Assembly: GCA_015067435.1 (NCBI GenBank) | Contig: SVMM01000007.1 | Span: 62,001 to 126,000, forward strand | DNA from: Oscillospiraceae bacterium | GTDB lineage: Bacteria > Bacillota > Clostridia > Oscillospirales > Oscillospiraceae | Length of the DNA: 64,000 nt | Reading direction: 5' to 3' | Shown: in pieces, positions 35,927-46,735 of the stretch | How the letters are laid out: every line of letters starts with the position of its first letter | Numbering within the stretch: position 1 is the stretch's first letter | The notes under the pieces: generated by a model | What the model saw: the letters and a program-made list of their open reading frames with translations, nothing else | Database searches by the model: none | What the model was told of the DNA's origin: nothing | Position numbers and translations under genes: made by a program

Positions 35927-37285
35927 TCAGACCTCCAGGATCGGGGCAAGCTGCTTCTGCGATTCGACGAACGCGGCGATCTTCTCCGCGGCGTCGGCGC
36001 CGGAGAGCTTTTCCTGCTCGCCGGTCTTCATGTTCTTGCAGGTCACGACGCCGTTCGCGATCTCGTCCTCGCCGAGGAACAGGACGAAGGGCACGCCCAG
36101 CTTGTCGGCGTAGCTCATCTTTGCCTTGAACTTCTTCGCCTCGGTGTAAAGCTGCGTGCGCAGGCCGCGTCCGCGCAGCATGGTGGCGAGCGCCACGGCG
36201 TCGGAGAAGTCCTCCGTCATCGGCAGGATCAGCACGTCGGCGGGGGCGGTGGGCACGTCGCCGTTGAGCATCCCCTGCTCGCCGAGCACGTAGAAAAGAC
36301 GCGTCAGGCCGATGGAGATGCCGACGCCGGGGAGCTGGCGGTCGGTGTAGTACTCGGCGAGGTTGTCGTAGCGCCCGCCGGAGCAGACCGAGCCGATCTC
36401 CGGGTGGTCGAGCAGCGTCGTCTCGTACACGGTGCCCGTGTAGTAGTCAAGGCCGCGGGCGATGGTGAGATCGACCGCGAAGTTCGTCTCCGGCACGCCG
36501 AAACCGTCGAGGTAGCGCGCCACGGTCCTGAGCTCGTCGAGGCCCTGATCGAACGTTTCGTTCCTGCCGCGGTAGCCGTCCAGCGCGGCGAGCACCTTGC
36601 CGTTCGTGCCGCGGATGGCGGTGAAGCCGAGGATCTCGTCCGCCTGCGCCGCGGAGAGGGACAGGTCGTCGACGAGGATCGCGCGCACGCCGTCCTTGCC
36701 GATCTTCTCCAGCTTGTCCACCGTGCGCATGATGTCGCCGGACTTCTCGCTCAGGCCGAGCATGGCGTAAAAACCGTTGAGGATCTTGCGGTTGTTGATG
36801 CGGATCTGGAAGCGCTTGAGCCCAAGACGCGAGAAGACGGTGTAGATGATCGCGGGGATCTCGGCGTCGTTCGTGATGTCCAGCGCGCCGTCGCCGATGA
36901 CGTCCACGTCCGCCTGATAGAACTCGCGGAAGCGGCCGCGCTGCGCGCGCTCGCCGCGGTAGACCTTGCCGATCTGGCAGCGCTTGAACGGAAAGGCGAG
37001 CTCGGCGTAGTGCAGCGAGACGTACTTCGCCAGCGGCACGGTCAGGTCGAAGCGCAGGCTCAGGTCGGAGTCGCCCTTGGTAAAGCGGTAGATCTGCTTT
37101 TCGGTTTCGCCGCCGCCCTTCGCCAGCAGAATTTCGCTCGCCTCAATGAGCGGCGTGTCCAACGGCGTATAGCCGTACAGCTCGTAAGAGGTGCGGATGA
37201 TATCCATGATCCGGTCCATCTGCATCTGCGCGGGGGGCAGCAGCTCCATGAAGCCGGACAGGGTGCGCGGTTTGATTTTTTCCAT
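35927..37285 (-). CDS. hisS: Histidine-tRNA ligase
   Basis: Class II aminoacyl-tRNA synthetase charging tRNA-His. The 452 residues include motif 2 (YRGERAQRGRFREFYQADVD, about 110-130), the histidine-specific LTIARGLDYYTGTVYE (about 265-280), motif 3 (GVGISIGLTRL, about 325) and a C-terminal anticodon-binding domain. The start MEKIKPRT at 37285 follows GGGAGGAT. The leader is only about 35 bases, too short for a T-box. A synthetase rather than a HisZ-type paralog is indicated by the intact HisA motif. Confidence 0.96.
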   Translation of the reverse strand: MEKIKPRTLSGFMELLPPAQMQMDRIMDIIRTSYELYGYTPLDTPLIEASEILLAKGGGETEKQIYRFTKGDSDLSLRFDLTVPLAKYVSLHYAELAFPFKRCQIGKVYRGERAQRGRFREFYQADVDVIGDGALDITNDAEIPAIIYTVFSRLGLKRFQIRINNRKILNGFYAMLGLSEKSGDIMRTVDKLEKIGKDGVRAILVDDLSLSAAQADEILGFTAIRGTNGKVLAALDGYRGRNETFDQGLDELRTVARYLDGFGVPETNFAVDLTIARGLDYYTGTVYETTLLDHPEIGSVCSGGRYDNLAEYYTDRQLPGVGISIGLTRLFYVLGEQGMLNGDVPTAPADVLILPMTEDFSDAVALATMLRGRGLRTQLYTEAKKFKAKMSYADKLGVPFVLFLGEDEIANGVVTCKNMKTGEQEKLSGADAAEKIAAFVESQKQLAPILEV

Positions 37286-37328
37286 TGTTGAGATCCTCCC
37301 AGACGTCTGCTGAATTATCGATTTTTCT

Positions 37329-37357
37329 ATTGTATGCACCCCCTCCGGAATTGTCAA
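37329..37357 (-). promoter_or_regulatory. hisS promoter
   Basis: Minus strand TTGACA (plus 37352-37357), 17-base spacer, TACAAT (plus 37329-37334). Confidence 0.75.
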
Positions 37358-37387
37358 GCAAGAATCGCAAAATACCACGATAAAGCG

Positions 37388-37421
37388 GTAACATAGTATC
37401 GGATTACTGTGATATGGTTAC
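37388..37421. repeat. Inverted repeat GTAAC...GTTAC in the hisS/NhaC gap
   Basis: GTAAC at 37388-37392 and GTTAC at 37417-37421 flank an AT-rich core in the 340-bp gene-free stretch between hisS and the NhaC-family gene. This stretch otherwise holds the two promoters and a G+C-rich leader hairpin. It is a weak operator candidate. Confidence 0.35.
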
Positions 37422-37460
37422 AAAAAACAAAAAAAGACGGAATAAATGCAAAAATTTTTG

Positions 37461-37489
37461 TTGAAAACAACGAAACCTTGTGTTATGAT
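37461..37489 (+). promoter_or_regulatory. Promoter of the NhaC-family gene
   Basis: TTGAAA (37461-37466), 17-base spacer, TATGAT (37484-37489). The -10 context GTGTTATGATG is identical to that of hutH. The -35 lies in the inverted repeat TTGTT-GAA-AACAA. Confidence 0.7.
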
Positions 37490-37498
37490 GCTCTCGGT

Positions 37499-37524
37499 GC
37501 CGCGGCGGCATTCTCCGCCGCGGC
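37499..37524 (+). repeat. G+C-rich leader hairpin of the NhaC-family gene
   Basis: Perfect 10-bp stem GCCGCGGCGG / CCGCCGCGGC with loop CATTCT, about ten bases into the transcript, with no U-run. A second weaker hairpin follows in the roughly 130-base leader. Confidence 0.6.
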
Positions 37525-37625
37525 GAAACCCCGCGCAGCCGGGACGTGTGTGAGAGCCGCTTGCCCGGGCGGTTTCCGGCGAGGCGGGACAAAGCAAGTG
37601 AAAAAAGGAGAGAGGTAAAAATCTG

Positions 37626-39167
37626 ATGGCAAACGAAAAGAAGACAAGAGAAGTCAGGCTCCCGAAGATATGGGAGGCGCTGCTGCCCATCGTGGCGATG
37701 ATGGCGCTGATGATCTACGTGTTCGGCATCGACAAGGGCGAGAACTACGACGGCGCGCATATGCCGCTGATCTGCTCGATCGTGGTCGCCTGCATCGTCG
37801 GCTACTTCTGCGGCCACAGCTTTTCGGACATGATGGCCGGCATGCTGGAGCGCCTGAGCGCGTCTCTGGAGGCGGTGCTGATCCTCTGCACGGTCGGATT
37901 GCTGGTTTCGTCCTTCATGATGTCCGGCACGATCCCCGCGCTGATCTACTACGGTCTCGACCTGCTGACGCCGAAGACGTTCCTGCCGGTCGGCTGCATC
38001 CTCTGCGCCATCGTCGGCCTTGCCTGCGGCTCGTCGTGGACGACGACCGCGACCATCGGTATCGCGTTCCTGACCATCGGCACGGGTCTTGGCATCAACC
38101 CCGCGCTGACCGCCGGCATGATTATCTCCGGCGCGTACGTCGGCGATAAGTTTTCCCCGCTGTCCGACACCACCAACCTCGCCGCCGCCGTTTCCAACAC
38201 GGGCCTGTTCGACCACGTGACGGCGATGGTTTCCACCACCGGCCCGACCTTCGTGATCGCGCTGGTGCTCTACACGATCCTCGGTCTGAACGTCAACGCC
38301 GGCGGCTACGATTCCTCCATCGCCGCGGGCATTCAGGAGGCGATCGCGGAGAACTTCAATCTCAATCCGCTGGTGCTGCTCCCGATCATCGTCGTTATCG
38401 TCGCCTGCGTGCTGCGCCTGCCGGGTCTGGTCGGCGTCATCCTCTCCGTCGCGACCGGCGTGATCTTCGGCCTCATCTTCCAGGGCAGCCTCTCGCTCGC
38501 CGAGATCTTTGACATCCTGCACTACGGCCCGTGGACCGAGACCGGCAACGAGTTCGTTGACGCCGCGCTCGCCAAGGGCGGCATGGACAACCAGATGTGG
38601 ACGATCAACCTTGTGCTGCTGGCGCTTGCCTACGGCGGCGCGCTGGAGCGCTGCGGCTGCGTCGAGACGCTGTTCGGCGGCCTGAAGCACAAGCTCAACT
38701 CCGTCGGCTCCCTCGTGCTCGCCACGCTGCTCACCTCCGTGTTCTGCGACGCCGCCATGTGCGACCAGTTCCTCGGCATTGGCGTGCCCGCCCCGCTCTA
38801 CGTCGACAAGTATGACGAAATGGGCCTCTCCCGCAACATGCTCTCCCGCACCCTGGAGGACGCCGGCACCCTGTGGAGCCCGATGTTCCCGTGGACAGCG
38901 TGCGGCGCGTACCAGATGGGCGTTCTGGGCATGAGCCCGTTCGTCTACTTCCCGTTCGCGTTCGTGAACCTGCTCAACCCGATCTACGCGGCGGTCACCG
39001 CGTTCCTCGGCCGCAACATCTTCTGGGCGGACGGCGCCTACACCAACCTGCTGGGCAAGACCGTCATGAAGAAGCCCGCCGCCGCGCCCGAGGAGGCGCA
39101 CGCCTACGCCGTGAAGCAGCTCGAAGAGCGCCGCGTCGCGGGCAAGGCGCCGAAGGCGCAGGCCTGA
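37626..39167 (+). CDS. Na+/H+ antiporter, NhaC family
   Basis: 513 residues with 11-13 membrane helices. Family features include the conserved GxxxxGDKFSPLSDTTNLAAA region (about 170-190), CGSSWTTTATIGIAF (about 137-151), and DAAMCDQFLGIGVPAPLY with SRTLEDAGTLWSPMFPW in the C-terminal half. NhaC relatives exchange Na+ for H+, but several members move amino acids or organic acids. Its location next to the hut arm, with a look-alike promoter, makes a histidine- or product-linked exchange plausible. GGAGAGAGG lies ten bases before the ATG. Confidence 0.9.
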   Translation: MANEKKTREVRLPKIWEALLPIVAMMALMIYVFGIDKGENYDGAHMPLICSIVVACIVGYFCGHSFSDMMAGMLERLSASLEAVLILCTVGLLVSSFMMSGTIPALIYYGLDLLTPKTFLPVGCILCAIVGLACGSSWTTTATIGIAFLTIGTGLGINPALTAGMIISGAYVGDKFSPLSDTTNLAAAVSNTGLFDHVTAMVSTTGPTFVIALVLYTILGLNVNAGGYDSSIAAGIQEAIAENFNLNPLVLLPIIVVIVACVLRLPGLVGVILSVATGVIFGLIFQGSLSLAEIFDILHYGPWTETGNEFVDAALAKGGMDNQMWTINLVLLALAYGGALERCGCVETLFGGLKHKLNSVGSLVLATLLTSVFCDAAMCDQFLGIGVPAPLYVDKYDEMGLSRNMLSRTLEDAGTLWSPMFPWTACGAYQMGVLGMSPFVYFPFAFVNLLNPIYAAVTAFLGRNIFWADGAYTNLLGKTVMKKPAAAPEEAHAYAVKQLEERRVAGKAPKAQA

Positions 39168-39184
39168 GCAAAAACCGAAAACGC

Positions 39185-39214
39185 AAAGCGAGGGGAGCGT
39201 GCTCCCCTCGCTTT
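39185..39214 (+). terminator. Hairpin after the NhaC-family gene
   Basis: Perfect 14-bp stem AAAGCGAGGGGAGC / GCTCCCCTCGCTTT with two bases between. The U-run is short (CTTTCC), so some read-through to the next gene is likely. Confidence 0.7.
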
Positions 39215-39240
39215 CCTGAAAGAAAAGGAGGGCGTCCGCC

Positions 39241-39738
39241 GTGCGCAATACGCCGTTTCCGTGGGAGTCCGTGCCCGATCCGAAATACTATGCCGTCGAC
39301 ACCCTGCCGCGCAAGGGCTGGGTCAAGGTCGGCGGCTGGGTGCTGGTCGTCATCCTGCTCGGCGCGGGGGTGATGACGCGCTGGAGGATCGCGCTGGTGT
39401 TCGGCGTGCTCTACGCGCTGGCGCTGGTGATGGAGAAGACCGTCGCCGTGACGCGGCGCGGGCTGGAGATCTTCCACCAGATGCAGATCACCACGAACTA
39501 CGAGATCTGGCGCTGGGATGAGATCGAGGCGGTGACGCACGAGCCAGACCCCAAAAACACGACGCAGACGCTGCTGTACTTCACGAAGGGCGACCGAACG
39601 AAGCGCCAGAGCTTCAAGCGGGACGAAGCGGAGGCGGTGCTCCGCATGGCGAAGGAGCAAAACCCCGGCGTCCGCGTCTACGACGGACAGGAGGCGCGCG
39701 GAAGGGCTGCCGCCGCCGCGCAGAAGCGCCGGAAATAA
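39241..39738 (+). CDS. Conserved two-helix membrane protein, PH-like
   Basis: 165 residues. Two adjacent membrane helices (about 29-62, VGGWVLVVILLGAGVM and IALVFGVLYALALVM) are followed by a strand-rich cytosolic segment (TVAVTRRGLEIFHQMQITTNYEIWRWDEIEAVTHE) that resembles bacterial PH-like membrane proteins of the YdbT/YcxB type. The tail is Ala/Lys/Arg-rich. The start is GTG at 39241, nine bases after AAAAGGAGG. I cannot assign a function. It lies between the NhaC-family gene and hutH. Confidence 0.72.
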   Translation: MRNTPFPWESVPDPKYYAVDTLPRKGWVKVGGWVLVVILLGAGVMTRWRIALVFGVLYALALVMEKTVAVTRRGLEIFHQMQITTNYEIWRWDEIEAVTHEPDPKNTTQTLLYFTKGDRTKRQSFKRDEAEAVLRMAKEQNPGVRVYDGQEARGRAAAAAQKRRK

Positions 39739-39828
39739 TCACAGGGAACATCGGCTGCGGGCGACCGCGGCCTTTTTCCTGCCGCAAACGCTTTAGCATG
39801 GTGGTATGTTATCTGACTATTGTTATAA

Positions 39829-39881
39829 TGTACAAAAATCAATGGAATTATTTCGGATAATCTGTTGACATTGTACAAAAA
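39829..39881. repeat. Direct repeat TGTACAAAAA at the hutH promoter
   Basis: Copies at 39829-39838 and 39872-39881, 43 bp apart, on the same face of the helix. The second is part of the palindrome TTGTACAA inside the -35/-10 spacer; the first is in TTGT-N8-ACAA. Probable repressor site. Confidence 0.55.
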
Positions 39882-39892
39882 CGTGTTATGAT
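39865..39892 (+). promoter_or_regulatory. hutH promoter
   Basis: TTGACA (39865-39870), 16-base spacer, TATGAT (39887-39892), sharing GTGTTATGATG with the NhaC-family promoter. Confidence 0.8.
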
Positions 39893-40045
39893 GGGGAGGA
39901 TACAGGGGGCAAGTCTGCTCCTGCGAGGCGCGGCGATCCGCTTTGGGCAGGCGGGAAAACGCCGCCGCGCTCCGTGCTTCTCACACACGGCGTCTGCCGG
40001 TGCGTCCGGCAAGGCAACAAGAGCAGAAAGGGAAGGTAATTCACC

Positions 40046-41614
40046 ATGATATTGAATCCATCCGCGATCGAGAAGGTCGTTGTCGACGGCAAAAGCCTGA
40101 CGCTGGAGAGCTTTGTCGCCGTCGCGCGCTTCAACGCGAAGGTCGAGCTGGCGCCGAGCGCGCTGGAGGCGATGGAGAAGTCCCGCGCGCTGGCGGACAA
40201 GATCGCGGCGGAGGGCCGCGTCGCCTACGGCATCACCACGGGCTTCGGCGAGTTCCAGAAGGTCGCCGTGCCCAAGGAGATGTCCAACCAGCTCTCCACG
40301 AACCTGATCCTCAGCCACTGCACCGCCGCCGGCGACCCCTACGATCCGGAGATCTCCCGCGGCATGATGCTGCTGCGCGCGAACGCGCTGTGCGGCGGCG
40401 TGTCCGGCGTGCGCCCGCTGCTGGTCGAGATGCTGCTCGACATGCTCAACAAGGGCGTTACTCCCATCATTCCGGAAAAGGGCTCGCTGGGCTCCTCCGG
40501 CGACCTCGCGCCGCTGGCGCATATGACGCTGCCGATGCTCGGCAAGGGCGAGGCGTGGTATCAGGGCGAACGCCTGAGCGGCGCCGAGGCGATGAAAAGG
40601 GCCGGCATTCAGACGCTCGACACCCTCGTGAGCAAGGAGGGCCTCGGCATGACCAACGGCACCTGCGCCATGACCTCCGTCGGCGCGCTGGCGCTGTATG
40701 ACACGATCTGCGCGTCCCAGCTCGCGGACGTGATCGCGTCGCTCTCGTTCGAGGGGCTGACCGCCCAGCGCGACGCATTCGACCCCCGCGTCCACGCCGT
40801 GCGCGGACAGAAGGGGCAGATGCTCGTCGCCGCGAACATGCGCAAGCTGCTCGACGGCTCGGAAATTCTCGACAACTGCCAGCACGACCGCGTGCAGGAC
40901 GCCTACGCCCTGCGCTGCGTGCCGCAGATCCACGGCGCCTGCCGCGACGCGCTCGCATTCGTGCGCGAGAAGGTGGAGATCGAGCTCAACGCCGTGACGG
41001 ACAACCCGCTGATGTTCCTCGACGACGAGGCGGTCATCTCCGGCGGCAACTTCCACGGCGAGCCGATGGCGCTGCCGTTCGACTTCCTCGGCATCGCCGC
41101 GGCGGAGCTGGCGGACGCGTCCGAGCGCCGCACAGAGCGCATGGTCAACGCTCAGCTTTCGAACGGCCTCACGCCGTTTCTCACCACAAAGGCGGGCGTC
41201 AACTCCGGCTTCATGATCGTGCAGTACGCCGCCGCCTCGATGGTCAGCGAGAACAAGGTCTACGCCCATCCCGCCTCCGTCGACTCCATCCCCTCGTCCA
41301 TGAATCAGGAGGACATCGTCTCCATGGGCACGACCGCCGCGCGCAAGGCGCGCATGATCCTCAAGAACACGCAGGACGTGCTCGCCGACGAGCTGATGAC
41401 CGCCTGTCAGGCGATCGACATCCGCCGCCACGTCGCGACGCACGGACAGGGCGTCACGCCGCTGCATCAGGCGCTCTACGAGCATGTGCGCGAGAAGGTC
41501 GCGTTCTACGAGGTCGACCGCGAGATCGCGCCGGACATCCGCGCCTGCGAGAGCATGATCCGCTCCGGCGAGCTGCTGGAGATCGTGCGCGGGTTCTTCC
41601 CGGACTTTGACTGA
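40046..41614 (+). CDS. hutH: Histidine ammonia-lyase
   Basis: Removes ammonia from L-histidine to give urocanate, using the self-made MIO prosthetic group. The 522 residues are full length. The MIO region reads GSLGSSGDLAPLAHM, so the cyclising triad is Ser150-Ser151-Gly152 instead of the usual Ala-Ser-Gly; other non-Ala variants occur in the family. Tyr61 in AYGITTGFG and the later QDAYALRCVPQIHG and GNFHGEP motifs are intact. ATG 40046 follows AAAGGGAAGG. First gene of the hut operon; its stop is 22 bases before hutU. Confidence 0.95.
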   Translation: MILNPSAIEKVVVDGKSLTLESFVAVARFNAKVELAPSALEAMEKSRALADKIAAEGRVAYGITTGFGEFQKVAVPKEMSNQLSTNLILSHCTAAGDPYDPEISRGMMLLRANALCGGVSGVRPLLVEMLLDMLNKGVTPIIPEKGSLGSSGDLAPLAHMTLPMLGKGEAWYQGERLSGAEAMKRAGIQTLDTLVSKEGLGMTNGTCAMTSVGALALYDTICASQLADVIASLSFEGLTAQRDAFDPRVHAVRGQKGQMLVAANMRKLLDGSEILDNCQHDRVQDAYALRCVPQIHGACRDALAFVREKVEIELNAVTDNPLMFLDDEAVISGGNFHGEPMALPFDFLGIAAAELADASERRTERMVNAQLSNGLTPFLTTKAGVNSGFMIVQYAAASMVSENKVYAHPASVDSIPSSMNQEDIVSMGTTAARKARMILKNTQDVLADELMTACQAIDIRRHVATHGQGVTPLHQALYEHVREKVAFYEVDREIAPDIRACESMIRSGELLEIVRGFFPDFD

Positions 41615-41636
41615 TCTTGAAAGAGAGGCGTTTTTC

Positions 41637-43658
<2,022 letters not shown>

Positions 43659-43670
43659 AACCGAAAAAGG

Positions 43671-43696
43671 GGAGAGGGCGCAAGCCCTCTCCTTTG
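43671..43696 (+). terminator. Attenuator-like hairpin between hutU and hutI
   Basis: Stem GGAGAGGGC-GCAA-GCCCTCTCC with a GNRA loop, then TTTG. It probably acts as a processing or partial-termination site inside the operon. Confidence 0.55.
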
Positions 43697-43709
43697 AAAG
43701 GATAGAACC

Positions 43710-44930
43710 ATGAGTAAAATGCTGGTCAAGAACATCGGGATGCTCGCCACGCCCAAGGGGACGGGCGTGAAGCGCGGCGCGGCGCAGGGCGAGATCGAGG
43801 TCCTGCGCGGCGCGTGGGTGCTGATCGAGGACGGCGTGATCGCCGCCGTCGGCACGCAAACCCCGCCCGCAGCGCCGGAGATCGTCGACGCGGGGGGCAA
43901 GCTGGTGACGCCGGGCTTGGTCGACGCGCACACGCACCTCATTTTCGGCGGCTGGCGGCAGAACGAGCTGGGGCTCAAGCTCCACGGCGCGAGCTATCTG
44001 GACATCCAGAACGCGGGCGGCGGCATCCAGTCCACCACCAACGCCACCCGTGCCGCCACTGAGGGCGAGCTGGCGGCGAAGGCGGCGAAGGCGCTCGACG
44101 AGATGCTGCGCTTCGGCACCACCACATGCGAGGCGAAGAGCGGCTACGGCCTTGCCACCGAGCACGAGCTCAAGGCGCTGCGCGTCATCCGCGAGCTGGA
44201 CGAGTGCCACCCCATCGACCTTGTCGCGACCTTTATGGGCGCGCATCTCGTACCCGCCGAGTACAAGCACGATCGCGCGGAATACGTCCGCCTCGTGTGC
44301 GAGGAGATGATCCCGCTCGTGCACGAGCAGGGCATCGCGCAGTTCTGCGACGTGTTCTGCGAGGCGGACACCTTCACGGTCGAGGAGTCGCGTGCCATCC
44401 TCGAAGCGGGGCTCAAATACGGCCTGCGCCCCAAGATCCACGCCGACGAGATCGAGGCGATCGGCGGCAGCGTGCTCGCGGGCGAGCTTCACGCCATCTC
44501 GGCGGAGCACCTGATCGTCTGCCCGCCGGAGGGTATCGAGAGCATGGCGAAGGGCGGCGTGATCGCGTGCCTTCTGCCCGCGACGAGCTTCAACCTCGGC
44601 GCGGTGTTCGCCCCGGCGCGCGACATGGTGAACGCCGGCGTGCCCGTCGCCATGGCGACGGACTTCAACCCCGGCTCCTGTCCGTGCCTCAACATGCAGT
44701 TCGTCATCAACCTCGGCTGCCTCAAGTATAAGCTGACGCCCGAGGAGGTGCTGACCGCCGTGACGCTCAACGCCGCCGCGGCGATCGATCTTGCGGACAA
44801 GGTCGGTTCTGTCGAGCCGGGGAAGCTCGGCGATCTCGTCGTCTGGGACGCGCCGGACCTCGACTACATCTGCTACCGCGTGGGCAGCAATCTGGCGGAG
44901 ACGGTCATCAAGCGGGGCCGCGTCGTCTGA
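43710..44930 (+). CDS. hutI: Imidazolonepropionase
   Basis: Amidohydrolase opening the imidazolone ring to give N-formimino-L-glutamate. The 406 residues show the metal motif VDAHTHLIFGG (about 71-81), TTTCEAKSGYGL (about 130-141), a later HADE-type KIHADEIEAIGG and the final Asp in ATDFNPGSCP. All are typical. AAAGGATAG precedes the ATG by six bases. With hutH and hutU it completes histidine to formiminoglutamate; ftcD, which takes the next step, is in the opposite arm 5 kb upstream of hutH. Confidence 0.95.
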   Translation: MSKMLVKNIGMLATPKGTGVKRGAAQGEIEVLRGAWVLIEDGVIAAVGTQTPPAAPEIVDAGGKLVTPGLVDAHTHLIFGGWRQNELGLKLHGASYLDIQNAGGGIQSTTNATRAATEGELAAKAAKALDEMLRFGTTTCEAKSGYGLATEHELKALRVIRELDECHPIDLVATFMGAHLVPAEYKHDRAEYVRLVCEEMIPLVHEQGIAQFCDVFCEADTFTVEESRAILEAGLKYGLRPKIHADEIEAIGGSVLAGELHAISAEHLIVCPPEGIESMAKGGVIACLLPATSFNLGAVFAPARDMVNAGVPVAMATDFNPGSCPCLNMQFVINLGCLKYKLTPEEVLTAVTLNAAAAIDLADKVGSVEPGKLGDLVVWDAPDLDYICYRVGSNLAETVIKRGRVV

Positions 44931-44943
44931 CGAAAGAAAGTCA

Positions 44944-44973
44944 TTTACAAACAGCGCGCCGGCATAGTACAAT
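44944..44973 (+). promoter_or_regulatory. Possible internal promoter before fhs
   Basis: TTTACA (44944-44949), 18-base spacer, TACAAT (44968-44973). A G+C-rich hairpin with arms CCGCGGG / CCCGCGG follows at about 44996-45017 before the ribosome site. Confidence 0.55.
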
Positions 44974-45041
44974 GGCAGCGCAATGAAAAAGAAACCGCGG
45001 GCGCAGCGCCCCGCGGATCGAAAGAGCAGGAGGAGATCAAC

Positions 45042-46718
45042 ATGGGCTTCAAGTCCGACATCGAGATCGCGCAGGCGTGCGAAAAGCAGAAGATCACCGC
45101 CATTGCCGCCAAGGCGGGCATTGACGAGGCGTATATCGAGCAGTACGGAAACTACAAGGCGAAGGTCGACTACAAGCTCCTCAAGGATCTGGCGGACAAG
45201 CCGGACGGCAAGCTGGTCCTCGTCACAGCCATCACGCCGACCCCCGCGGGCGAGGGCAAGACCACCACAAGCGTGGGCTTGACCGACGGGCTGCGCAAAC
45301 TCGGCAAGAACGCGATCGTCGCGCTGCGCGAGCCGAGCCTCGGCCCCGTGTTCGGCATCAAGGGCGGCGCCGCCGGCGGCGGATACGCGCAGGTCGTGCC
45401 GATGGAGGACATCAACCTCCACTTCACCGGCGATTTCCACGCCATCGGCGCGGCGAACAACCTGCTCGCCGCCATGCTCGACAACCACATCCAGCAGGGC
45501 AACGCGCTGGGCATCGACCCGAAGGCGATCACGTGGAAGCGCGCCGTCGACATGAACGACCGCCAGCTCCGCCACATCGTCGACGGCCTCGGCGGACGCG
45601 TGCAGGGCGTGCCGCGCGAGGACGGCTTCGAGATCACGGTCGCGAGCGAGGTCATGGCGGTGCTGTGCCTTTCCAGCAGCATCACCGACCTCAAGGAGCG
45701 CCTCGGCCGCATCATCGTCGGCTACACCTACGCCGGCAAGCCCGTCACCGCCCATGACCTCAAAGCGGAGGGCGCGATGGCGGCGCTTTTGAAGGACGCA
45801 ATCAAGCCCAACCTCGTCCAGACGCTTGAGGGCACGCCCGCGTTCATCCACGGCGGCCCGTTCGCCAACATCGCCCACGGCTGCAACAGCGTGATGGCGA
45901 CGCGCATGGCGCTCAAGCTCGGCGACTACGCCGTCACGGAGGCGGGCTTCGCCGCCGACCTCGGCGCGGAGAAATTCATCGACATCAAGTGCCGCATGGC
46001 GGGGCTCAAGCCGTCGGCGATCGTCATCGTTGCGACGGTGCGCGCGTTAAAATACCACGGCGGCGTGCCCAAGGCGGAGCTGAACGCAGAAAACCTCGAC
46101 GCGCTCGAAAAGGGCCTGCCGAACCTCCTCCAGCACGTCTCCAACGTCAAGGACGTCTTCGGCGTGCCCTGCGTGGTCGCGATCAACGCGTTCCCGACCG
46201 ACACGGAGGCGGAGCTTGCCCTCGTCGAGAAGAAGTGCCGCGAGCTTGGCGTCAACGTCGCGCTTTCCGAGGTCTGGGCGAAGGGCGGCGAGGGCGGCAA
46301 GGCGCTTGCCGAGGAGGTCGTGCGCCTGTGCGAGCAGCCGAACAGCTTCAACTTCGTCTACGACGTCAACGCCTCCATCCAGGAAAAGCTTGACACGATC
46401 TGCCGGAAGATTTATCATGCGGATGGCGTGAGCCTCGACGCGAACGCGAAGAAGCAGCTCGCGCAGCTCACGGAGCTGGGCTTCGACAAGCTGCCGATCT
46501 GCATGGCGAAGACGCAGTACTCGTTCTCTGACAACGCGTCCCTCCTCGGCGCGCCCAAGGGCTTCACCGTCACGGTGCGCAACCTCAAGGTCTGCGCCGG
46601 CGCGGGCTTCCTCGTCGCGCTGACCGGCGACATCATGACGATGCCGGGCCTGCCGAAGGTCCCCGCCGCCGAGAAGATCGACGTGGACGAGAACGGCGTC
46701 ATTTCCGGTCTCTTTTAA
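45042..46718 (+). CDS. fhs: Formate-tetrahydrofolate ligase
   Basis: Interconverts formate, ATP and THF with 10-formyl-THF, ADP and phosphate. The 558 residues match bacterial Fhs. The P-loop [16 protein letters not shown] (about 65-80), [24 protein letters not shown] (about 95-118) and the GAKxFxxIK-like [11 protein letters not shown] are intact. After histidine breakdown the enzyme could run backwards, releasing formate and making ATP. AGGAGGAG lies six bases before the ATG. fchA follows after 17 bases. Confidence 0.96.
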   Translation: MGFKSDIEIAQACEKQKITAIAAKAGIDEAYIEQYGNYKAKVDYKLLKDLADKPDGKLVLVTAITPTPAGEGKTTTSVGLTDGLRKLGKNAIVALREPSLGPVFGIKGGAAGGGYAQVVPMEDINLHFTGDFHAIGAANNLLAAMLDNHIQQGNALGIDPKAITWKRAVDMNDRQLRHIVDGLGGRVQGVPREDGFEITVASEVMAVLCLSSSITDLKERLGRIIVGYTYAGKPVTAHDLKAEGAMAALLKDAIKPNLVQTLEGTPAFIHGGPFANIAHGCNSVMATRMALKLGDYAVTEAGFAADLGAEKFIDIKCRMAGLKPSAIVIVATVRALKYHGGVPKAELNAENLDALEKGLPNLLQHVSNVKDVFGVPCVVAINAFPTDTEAELALVEKKCRELGVNVALSEVWAKGGEGGKALAEEVVRLCEQPNSFNFVYDVNASIQEKLDTICRKIYHADGVSLDANAKKQLAQLTELGFDKLPICMAKTQYSFSDNASLLGAPKGFTVTVRNLKVCAGAGFLVALTGDIMTMPGLPKVPAAEKIDVDENGVISGLF

Positions 46719-46735
46719 ACTCTGCGAGGCAATTT

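Larger units (their letters stand above)
39739..40045. other. Control region and leader of the hut operon (307 bp)
   Basis: No gene. It holds a TGTACAAAAA direct repeat, the hutH promoter and a roughly 145-base leader. The leader has an 8-bp stem GCGCGGCG / CGCCGCGC (39928-39935 and 39963-39970) and a second hairpin GCCGG-TGCGT-CCGGC (39996-40010). I do not recognise a known riboswitch. Confidence 0.65.

Noticed and set aside
37286-37330. T-box leader for hisS
   Set aside because: The leader from the predicted start is about 35 bases and lacks the T-box sequence.
37499-37524. Intrinsic terminator in front of the NhaC-family gene
   Set aside because: There is no U-run after the stem, and the gene's promoter lies just upstream, so it is treated as a leader hairpin.
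39678-39878. 66-codon minus-strand frame before hutH
   Set aside because: It overlaps the end of the preceding gene and the hut control region and has no ribosome site.
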